The notes beneath the pieces are model-generated. The model made no database searches. It was not told where the DNA came from and worked only from the letters and a program-made list of their open reading frames with translations. A stretch of DNA of 20,152 bases from JAWVYT01 sp964605205 (GTDB lineage Bacteria > Gemmatimonadota > Gemmatimonadetes > Longimicrobiales > RSA9): NCBI GenBank assembly GCA_964605205.1, contig CAZSBL010000053.1:1-20152 (forward strand), given 5' to 3'. Positions within the stretch are counted from its first letter, which is position 1; every line of letters starts with the position of its first letter. The translations under genes were made by a program, and so were the position numbers. Positions 15,352-20,152 of this stretch are shown piece by piece.

Positions 15352-15922
15352 ATGCCACCTCCCGGTCTTCGAGCGTCTGGACGATCTCCGCCGCCTCCCG
15401 GGCCGCCGCCTGGTTGTCCTCCGTCCGCGACGGGACCTCTTCTTCGATGGCGGCGCACACGCTGTCGAGGCTCACCAGCCCCGACCATGTGGCGAACGCC
15501 CCCAGGATCGACGTGTTCACGATCGGCTGACTCTTGCTCCCGATCCCCCGGGCCGTGGCCACCCGGCTGGCATCCACCGTCGCCACGTTGAACCGGTCCG
15601 TGAGGTGCGGATACGACGAAGGGGGTCGGTCCGTGTTGATCAGGATGCCGCCCCCCTCTTTCAGTCCCGCCGTGACATCTATGGCTTCTACCAACGTCGG
15701 GTCGAGAACGATCAGGTCATCGGGCTCCTGGATCTCGCAGCGCAGCCGGATCGGCTCGTCGTCGAGCCGCAGGAACGCCGTCACCGGCGCCCCCCGCCGC
15801 TCCACCCCGAACGCCGGGAACGACTGGACCCAGCGGCCCTCTCGGAACAACGCCACGGCCAGCACCTTGGAGGCGATGACCGCGCCCTGTCCGCCCCGCC
15901 CATGGATGCGAAGCTCCCGCAT
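15344..15922 (-). CDS. porG: Pyruvate:ferredoxin oxidoreductase gamma subunit
   Basis: This 192-residue protein starts at ATG 15922 with AGGAG eight bases upstream; the in-frame extension to 16129 lacks coding character. It begins M-R-E-L-R-I-H-G-R-G-G-Q-G-A-V and continues V-L-A-V-A-L-F-R-E-G-R-W-V-Q-S-F-P-A-F-G-V-E-R-R-G-A-P-V. This is the G-x-G-G-Q-G and F-P-x-x-G-x-E-R-R-G-A pattern of the gamma domain, which takes part in coenzyme A binding and holds the subunits together. It is the promoter-proximal gene of the operon. The 238-bp upstream region (15923-16160) is shared with a divergent small Cys-rich gene; no clear -35/-10 pair could be assigned on this strand. Confidence 0.93.
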   Translation of the reverse strand: MRELRIHGRGGQGAVIASKVLAVALFREGRWVQSFPAFGVERRGAPVTAFLRLDDEPIRLRCEIQEPDDLIVLDPTLVEAIDVTAGLKEGGGILINTDRPPSSYPHLTDRFNVATVDASRVATARGIGSKSQPIVNTSILGAFATWSGLVSLDSVCAAIEEEVPSRTEDNQAAAREAAEIVQTLEDREVAYV

Positions 15923-16160
15923 CGAGCACTCCTTTTCGAGCGTTGCTCTCTGGTACGGTTGTCCACATCGAAGATGACGGGAATCCGGGAGGAGCGACGT
16001 AGGGAGGGCCTTGATAATCGTGTGGGAGATCACAGCACCCCGCCGCAGGGGTTTACCGGAAATCCCGCGCCGGGGGCTCCGACCCATTGCACCCGGCATG
16101 AAAAAGGCTCTAGCTTGCAGTAGCCCCATCTACCCGCGGGAGGGCCACGAGGAGGTCATT

Positions 16161-16358
16161 ATGGAGCTGTCGCCCGCAGAAGTCCGCAAGGCCATGGAAT
16201 GGCTGCTGCCCCTCGGCGTCTGTTGCACCGAGGCCCAGGCCGATGGCGTGCCGTGCACCGAGCTCGGTCGCGACTGCCTGGAGTGCGAGCGCGCCGAATC
16301 CGTACGGAAGCTGCTGCTGAAGCTGGCCGAGGAGATCCCGGGAGACGAGCAGAACTGA
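16161..16358 (+). CDS. Small cysteine-rich protein, unknown function
   Basis: This 65-residue protein starts at ATG 16161 with GAGGAGG six bases upstream, a strong ribosome site that sets the start; the open frame back to 16011 is not convincing. Five cysteines cluster in the middle: C21-C22-x9-C32-x6-C39-x2-C42, inside G-V-C-C-T-E-A and P-C-T-E-L-G-R-D-C-L-E-C-E-R. The flanks are amphipathic helices (P-A-E-V-R-K-A-M-E-W-L-L and E-S-V-R-K-L-L-L-K-L-A-E-E). The pattern suggests a zinc or iron-sulfur binding knuckle between two helices. I do not recognise the family. It is divergent from the POR operon and may be related to it. Upstream, TTG at 16087 and TAGCTTG at 16111, 21 bp apart, loosely fit a -33/-7 promoter. 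Confidence 0.72.
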   Translation: MELSPAEVRKAMEWLLPLGVCCTEAQADGVPCTELGRDCLECERAESVRKLLLKLAEEIPGDEQN

Positions 16359-16385
16359 AGCGACCCGGTTACCGGAGCCGGAAAG

Positions 16386-16799
16386 CTACCCTCGAGCTCG
16401 CGCCAGCATTCCGAGCGTGGCCCCCGCCGTCACCAGGTGCATGATCTCCAGGATCACCACCTGCGCCACCGGCGCGTTCTCCACCTGGAACGGTGGCACC
16501 GCCATGATGAGCAGCACCGCCACGGCGATCCACACGAAGACCATCCACGCCCGATCCGTGAACCGGCGCAGGATCGCGTAGATCGCGAACCCCACGGCCG
16601 GGCCGGCCGCGCTCAGGATCACCACCGGCCCCAGCGTGATCGGCCTCGTCTGCCCTTCAGGGCCCGGCGCCATGGCGTCCGGCGGCAACGCGCCCAGCGC
16701 ATCGCCCACCAGGAACAGCACGGCGTTCACCGCCACGGAGATCACCACCGCCCACAGCCCCGCCTCCAGGAGACCCCGCATCCCGTCCTGATCCGCCAT
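16386..16799 (-). CDS. DUF6069 family membrane protein
   Basis: This 137-residue protein starts at ATG 16799 with GAGG five bases upstream; in-frame codons to 17015 run through a terminator-like hairpin and are not coding. Four membrane helices are evident, near residues 13-35, 57-75, 85-103 and 112-132. The family features are N-terminal A-G-L-W-A-V-V-I-S-V-A-V-N-A-V-L-F, the periplasmic loop ending P-I-T-L-G-P-V-V-I, the L-R-R-F-T-D-R-A segment and the last-helix E-I-M-H-L-V-T-A-G. Function is unknown for DUF6069. It lies 203 bp downstream of the fasciclin gene on the same strand, separated by a hairpin, so it probably has its own promoter. Confidence 0.8.
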   Translation of the reverse strand: MADQDGMRGLLEAGLWAVVISVAVNAVLFLVGDALGALPPDAMAPGPEGQTRPITLGPVVILSAAGPAVGFAIYAILRRFTDRAWMVFVWIAVAVLLIMAVPPFQVENAPVAQVVILEIMHLVTAGATLGMLARARG

Positions 16800-16927
16800 C
16801 GCAACCTCGCCTTTCGTGTCCACCCCGGTCAGTCCGTGACCATCGGCGCTTCCCGGACCCAGCCGTCTTCCGCGGCGCGGGTGAGCATGAAGCGGGCCAC
16901 TTCGCTCCGCTCCCCGGGTCAACCATG

Positions 16928-16964
16928 AACGAAGGGCGCGACCGTCAAGCCGCGCCCCCTCGTT
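16928..16964 (-). terminator. Hairpin downstream of the fasciclin gene
   Basis: On the minus strand AACGAGGGGGCGCG pairs with CGCGCCCTTCGTT around a 10-base loop: a perfect 7-bp GGGCGCG/CGCGCCC core, extended by AACGA/TCGTT with one bulge. It begins 38 bp after the fasciclin stop codon and is GC-rich, but no clean T-run follows. It is the best terminator-like structure in the window. Confidence 0.6.
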
Positions 16965-17001
16965 GTATTCCCCGGACGTCTTCACGACGCCCACCTCGTA
17001 T

Positions 17002-17520
17002 CTAGCGGTCCTCACCCATCCGCAGCGACGGTGGCAGCACCACGCTGTCGATCACGTGGATCACGCCGTTCGACGCTTCGATGTCGGCCTGTATCACCCG
17101 GGCATCGTCCACACGCACGGAGCCGTCCATCACCCGCACGTTCAACGACGAGCCCTCCACCGTCTCCGGCCGGACCTGCTCCGCCGCCACCACGTCCGCG
17201 GCCATCACCTTCCCCGGGATCACGTGGTACGTCAACACCGCCGTCAGCGCCGCCTTGTCCGCCAGAAGCGCGTCCAGCGTGCCCGCCGGCAGCGCCGCAA
17301 ACGCCGCGTCCGTCGGCGCGAACACGGTGAACGGACCCTCCCCGCTCAGCACCTCCACCAGCCCCGCCGCCTGCACCGCCGTCACCAGCGTCTCGAAACT
17401 GCCGGCCTCCACGGCCACGTCCACGATGGTCTTCTCACTCTCACCGTAGCCCTGGGCCAGCAGCTGACCCGGGACCAGCAGCCCCGCAATCAGCGCAACC
17501 GCCATGCTCATCTTTTGCAT
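17002..17520 (-). CDS. Secreted fasciclin (FAS1) domain protein
   Basis: This 172-residue protein starts at ATG 17520 with GGAGGAG five bases upstream; an in-frame ATG at 17511 is possible. Residues 1-23 are a Sec signal peptide (M-S-M-A-V-A-L-I-A-G-L-L-V-P-G, cleavage near L-L-A-Q-G). One FAS1 domain fills the rest, with the H1 motif T-V-F-A-P-T-D-A-A-F-A-A-L, L-T-Y-H-V-I-P-G-K-V and the H2-side V-I-H-V-I-D-S-V-V-L-P. FAS1 proteins are extracellular adhesion or ligand-binding modules; some bacterial ones bind carotenoids or other hydrophobic ligands. The gene is divergent from a CarH-type photoreceptor, and its 5' region carries CarH-like operator repeats between the promoter and the ribosome site, so light control is likely. 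Confidence 0.92.
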   Translation of the reverse strand: MQKMSMAVALIAGLLVPGQLLAQGYGESEKTIVDVAVEAGSFETLVTAVQAAGLVEVLSGEGPFTVFAPTDAAFAALPAGTLDALLADKAALTAVLTYHVIPGKVMAADVVAAEQVRPETVEGSSLNVRVMDGSVRVDDARVIQADIEASNGVIHVIDSVVLPPSLRMGEDR

Positions 17521-17530
17521 CCTACTCCTC

Positions 17531-17574
17531 CACTGTTCGGTTAACTGTTCACTTACTGTCCAGCTGTTGTACAG
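17531..17574 (-). promoter_or_regulatory. CarH-like operator: tandem 11-bp TGnACA repeats
   Basis: Reading the minus strand towards the fasciclin gene, three consecutive 11-mers are CTGTACAACAG (17574-17564), CTGGACAGTAA (17563-17553) and GTGAACAGTTA (17552-17542). All have T-n-n-A-C-A in the same register. A fourth, degenerate unit (CGAACAGTG, ending at 17531) is shifted by one base. Thermus CarH is known to bind direct 11-bp repeats of consensus nnTnnACAnnn, one per DNA-binding domain. The array lies at the probable transcription start and 5' leader of the fasciclin gene, next to a gene for a CarH-type protein. Confidence 0.65.
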
Positions 17575-17576
17575 GA

Positions 17577-17605
17577 CGAATACACGGAATTGCATAGTGT
17601 GTCAA
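17577..17605 (-). promoter_or_regulatory. Candidate fasciclin promoter (TTGACA -35)
   Basis: A perfect TTGACA (17605-17600) is followed after 17 bp by TATTCG (17582-17577), a weak -10. Predicted transcription would start near 17570, inside the CarH-like repeat array. The -35 box is itself a T-n-n-A-C-A site. Confidence 0.45.
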
Positions 17606-17631
17606 GGCTTTGTTTATATATGACCTTGACA
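17600..17631. promoter_or_regulatory. Perfect 8-bp inverted repeat in divergent promoter region
   Basis: TGTCAAGG (17600-17607) and CCTTGACA (17624-17631) are exact inverted copies separated by a 16-bp AT-rich centre (TTTATATATGA core). Each arm holds a TTGACA, one facing the fasciclin gene and one facing the CarH gene. The AT-rich centre (TATATA, 17615-17620) may supply a -10 for the CarH gene with TTGCAT at 17590, though that 19-bp spacing is long. Confidence 0.5.
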
Positions 17632-17660
17632 GAGACTAAACAGGACGGCATTTTGGGAGC

Positions 17661-18575
17661 ATGAGCAACGGATTCGAGGAGCCGAGACATCCCATCGGCG
17701 TGGCGGCGGAGCGGACGGGGCTGACCACGGATGTGATCCGCGCGTGGGAGCGGCGGTACGGCGCCGTGAACCCGGCGCGGGACGAGGCGGGCCAGCGGGT
17801 GTACACTGACGCCGACGTGGAGCGTCTGCGTCTCCTGCATCGAGCCACGGAGGGCGGCCGGAGCATCAGCCAGGTGGTGGATCTTGCGAGCGAGGAGCTG
17901 GCGGAGCTGGTGCGTGGGGACGCGGCTGCGCGGATGGCGCAGCGGCCGGCGGGTGCGGATGTGGACCGGCTGTTCGATCTGGCGCTGGAGCTGGAGGGGC
18001 CGGAGCTGGAGTCCTCTCTAAAGCGGGCGGTGGTGGCCCAGGGGCTGGCATCGTTCGCGGAGCACGTGGCGGTGCCGCTGCTGCGGCGCCTGGGTGAGGG
18101 GTGGCACGCGGGAGAGGTGACGCCGGCGCAGGAGCATGTGGCGAGCGCGGCGATCGCGCGGATTCTGACGGGCCTGCGGGAGGGCAGGGTTGAGGGTCCG
18201 ATCGCGGTGGTGGCCACGCTGTCCGGGGAGCGTCACGAGGTGGGAGCGTTGATGGCGGCGGCGGCCGCGGAGCTGGCGGGGTGGCGAGTGGTCTACCTGG
18301 GTGCGGACCTGCCGCCCGACGATTTGGCGCGGGCGGCGGATCGTACGGGTGCGAGGGCGGTGTGCGTGAGTGTGGTGTACGGCGGGCGTGCGGCGGCGGA
18401 CACCCAGGCGGCGTTCCGGTCGCTGCGGGCCCGGCTGTCGGAGGAGGTGGAGGTGTACGCGGGTGGCGCGGGCGCGGGCCCGATCCGTGAGGAGCTGGAG
18501 CTTTTCGGCGTCCGCTGTCCAGGTGGCATGGACGCGCTGCGCGAGGCGCTGGAGGCGCAGGCCGATGGGCGATAA
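17661..18575 (+). CDS. carH: CarH/LitR-type MerR family B12-dependent photoreceptor regulator
   Basis: This 304-residue protein starts at ATG 17661 with GGGAG close upstream. Residues 10-78 are a MerR winged helix (I-G-V-A-A-E-R-T-G-L-T-T-D-V-I-R-A-W-E-R-R-Y). Residues about 100-175 are the four-helix cap with W148-x9-E158-H159, the motif that contacts the adenosyl group in CarH. Residues 180-300 are the cobalamin-binding Rossmann domain, with G-E-R-H192-E-V-G providing the lower cobalt ligand and S-V-V-Y-G-G. In the dark, adenosylcobalamin-bound CarH is a DNA-binding tetramer; light breaks the Co-C bond and releases the operator. All signature residues are intact, so light sensing is expected. 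It overlaps the SDR/DUF2867 gene by 11 bp and is divergent from the fasciclin gene. Confidence 0.92.
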   Translation: MSNGFEEPRHPIGVAAERTGLTTDVIRAWERRYGAVNPARDEAGQRVYTDADVERLRLLHRATEGGRSISQVVDLASEELAELVRGDAAARMAQRPAGADVDRLFDLALELEGPELESSLKRAVVAQGLASFAEHVAVPLLRRLGEGWHAGEVTPAQEHVASAAIARILTGLREGRVEGPIAVVATLSGERHEVGALMAAAAAELAGWRVVYLGADLPPDDLARAADRTGARAVCVSVVYGGRAAADTQAAFRSLRARLSEEVEVYAGGAGAGPIREELELFGVRCPGGMDALREALEAQADGR

Positions 18576-20076
18576 GCTCGCGGGGCCCGGCGATCCCCTA
18601 TCCGGCGCGCACGCGTGCCGGACCCCCGAGGGCCGTCCGGGACCCATCCTGGTCACGGGTGCCAGCGGCTACGTGGGCGGGCGCCTGATCCGTGTGCTTT
18701 CGGAGGAGGGTCGGACGGTGCGGGGGATGTCGCGCCGTCCGGAGTACCTGCAGGAGCGATTGCCGGAGGGCGCGGACGCCGTGGGCGGTGACGCCCTCGA
18801 CCCGAGCTCCCTGGGCCCCGCACTGGAGGGCGTGTCTGCGGCGTACTACCTGATCCACTCCATGGAGGGCGACGACTTCCGGGAGGAAGACCGCCGGGCG
18901 GCCGAGAACTTCGCGGCGGCGGCCGAGTCCGCGGGTGTGGGCCGGATCCTCTACCTGGGCGGCCTCGGCGCGGCCGACGACCTCTCCGATCACCTCGAGA
19001 GCCGGCAGGAGGTGGGCCGGATCCTCCGGGGCTCGGACGTGCCCACCCTGGAGCTGCGGGCCTCGATCATCCTCGGGTCGGGCAGTCTGTCGTTCGAGAT
19101 GCTCCGGTCGCTGGTGGAGCACCTGCCGGTGATGATCACGCCGCAGTGGGTCCGGCAGGAGGCACAGCCCATCGCCATCGAGGACGTGCTGGACTACCTG
19201 GTGGCCGGCCTCGACGTGCCGCTGGACGGCGGCGAGGTGGTGGAGATCGGCGGCCCCGACAGGGTCACCTACGCCGAGCTCATGATGGAGTACGCCGAGC
19301 AGCGGGGCCTCTTCCGCACCATGATCCCGGTGCCGGTCCTGACGCCGTACCTGTCGAGCCTCTGGCTGGGGCTGGTCACGCCGCTCTACGCCCGGGTGGG
19401 ACGGAAGCTGGTGGACAGCCTGAAGAACGAGACGGTGGTGGACTCCGACCGGGCCCGGGAGCTCTTCCCGGAGATCGAGCCCCGGTCGGTCCCGGAGGCC
19501 ATCGCCCGGGCGCTGGCCAACGAAGACCGGGAGCTGGCCGAGACGCGCTGGAGCGACGCCTTCACCTACGTCTCAAACGGTGGCGGGTACGGGGGCGAGC
19601 GGTTCGGGCTGCGCCAGGTCGATTCCCGGACCATCACCGTGGACGCGCCGCCGGCGGAGGCCTTCGCACCGATCCGCCGCATCGGCGGCGAGCGGGGCTG
19701 GTACTACGGGAACTGGCTCTGGCGGCTCCGGGGCTTCCTCGACCTGCTGGTGGGCGGTGTGGGCGTGCGCCGGGGCCGGCGCGACCCCGAGCACCTCGTG
19801 CCCGGAGACGCCGTGGACTTCTGGCGCGTCGAGGCGTACGAAGAGGACCGCCTCCTCCGGCTCCACGCCGAGATGAAGCTGCCGGGCCGGGCGTGGCTCC
19901 AGTTCGAGGTCGAAGGCGACGACGCCGGCTCCACCATCCGTCAGACCGCGATCTTCGATCCCGTGGGGCTCGCCGGTCTCGCCTACTGGTACGGGATCTA
20001 TCCCCTCCACTCCCTGGTCTTCGGCGGGATGCTCCGGGGAATCGCCCGGGCGGCCGAGGCGAAAGATAGAGTTTAG
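18565..20076 (+). CDS. SDR-type NAD(P)-binding protein with C-terminal DUF2867
   Basis: This 503-residue protein starts at ATG 18565 inside the end of the CarH gene, with GGAGG nine bases upstream. Residues about 27-330 form an atypical SDR/NmrA-like Rossmann domain: I-L-V-T-G-A-S-G-Y-V-G-G-R-L-I near residues 28-42, and A-A-Y-Y-L-I-H-S-M further on. The usual catalytic Tyr-x-x-x-Lys is not evident, so it may bind NAD(P)H without classic SDR chemistry. Residues about 350-495 are DUF2867 (G-W-Y-Y-G-N-W-L-W-R-L-R-G-F-L-D, P-G-D-A-V-D-F-W-R-V, P-G-R-A-W-L-Q-F-E-V). The two-domain form of about 480-500 residues is a known family of unknown substrate, found near photolyase, carotenoid and B12-photoreceptor genes. 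Co-transcription with carH suggests a photo-oxidative stress role. The final 76 bp of the window hold nothing recognisable. Confidence 0.9.
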   Translation: MGDKLAGPGDPLSGAHACRTPEGRPGPILVTGASGYVGGRLIRVLSEEGRTVRGMSRRPEYLQERLPEGADAVGGDALDPSSLGPALEGVSAAYYLIHSMEGDDFREEDRRAAENFAAAAESAGVGRILYLGGLGAADDLSDHLESRQEVGRILRGSDVPTLELRASIILGSGSLSFEMLRSLVEHLPVMITPQWVRQEAQPIAIEDVLDYLVAGLDVPLDGGEVVEIGGPDRVTYAELMMEYAEQRGLFRTMIPVPVLTPYLSSLWLGLVTPLYARVGRKLVDSLKNETVVDSDRARELFPEIEPRSVPEAIARALANEDRELAETRWSDAFTYVSNGGGYGGERFGLRQVDSRTITVDAPPAEAFAPIRRIGGERGWYYGNWLWRLRGFLDLLVGGVGVRRGRRDPEHLVPGDAVDFWRVEAYEEDRLLRLHAEMKLPGRAWLQFEVEGDDAGSTIRQTAIFDPVGLAGLAYWYGIYPLHSLVFGGMLRGIARAAEAKDRV

Positions 20077-20152
20077 GGCTCTTCTCCGCACGCGGTTGTC
20101 CGTCCGGGAAACCGCACGGATCCCACCGCGAAGGCCGCGACGACGCGACGAA

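Overview
This is a high-GC, gene-dense bacterial chromosome segment. It most resembles Gemmatimonadota or a close FCB-group relative. The support is a large secreted BNR/sortilin-type beta-propeller protein, a lipoprotein beginning C-D-D-G-T-G-P after its lipobox, a Haem_bd-type cytochrome, a possible Bacteroidetes-like -33/-7 promoter, and a four-gene pyruvate:ferredoxin oxidoreductase (POR) operon whose electron-transfer subunit is fused to a GltD-like flavoprotein. The phylum call is inference; no rRNA or other marker gene lies in the window. I saw no tRNA, rRNA, CRISPR array, transposase or phage gene.

Layout. Positions 1-1805 (minus) hold a secreted BNR-repeat protein cut by the window edge. 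Positions 1974-3405 (minus) are a tight three-gene operon: a small protein ending in Cys-Cys (cory-CC-star type), an ArsA/Get3-like ATPase without any cysteine, and a DUF2905 membrane protein. A 273-bp element bounded by inverted repeats (3478-3750) separates it from a ferritin-like protein (3767-4270, minus). A CstA-family transporter (4455-6221, minus) is divergent from a PAS-UbiA prenyltransferase fusion (6394-7719, plus). Next come a TerC-family membrane protein (7806-8558, minus), a MarR regulator (8859-9323, plus), an unknown lipoprotein (9320-10375, minus) and a membrane-anchored Haem_bd cytochrome (10548-11048, plus).

Positions 11097-15922 (minus) form the metabolic core, porG - gltD/porD fusion - porA - porB - cytochrome c'-like lipoprotein. 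The POR genes overlap by 4-8 bp and are almost certainly co-transcribed. They would interconvert pyruvate and acetyl-CoA + CO2 with ferredoxin or NAD(P)H. A 65-residue Cys-rich protein is divergent from them (16161-16358). A DUF6069 membrane protein and a secreted fasciclin-domain protein follow on the minus strand.

The right end (17002-20076) looks like a light-response module. A CarH/LitR-type MerR-B12 photoreceptor with intact cobalamin-binding motifs overlaps an SDR/DUF2867 gene and is divergent from the fasciclin gene. The intergenic region carries three consecutive 11-bp repeats of the form TGnACA plus a degenerate fourth, matching the operator pattern known for Thermus CarH. A light-controlled fasciclin / CarH / SDR-DUF2867 regulon is the most interesting testable system here. 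The PAS-UbiA fusion and the cory-CC-star/ArsA/DUF2905 operon come next.
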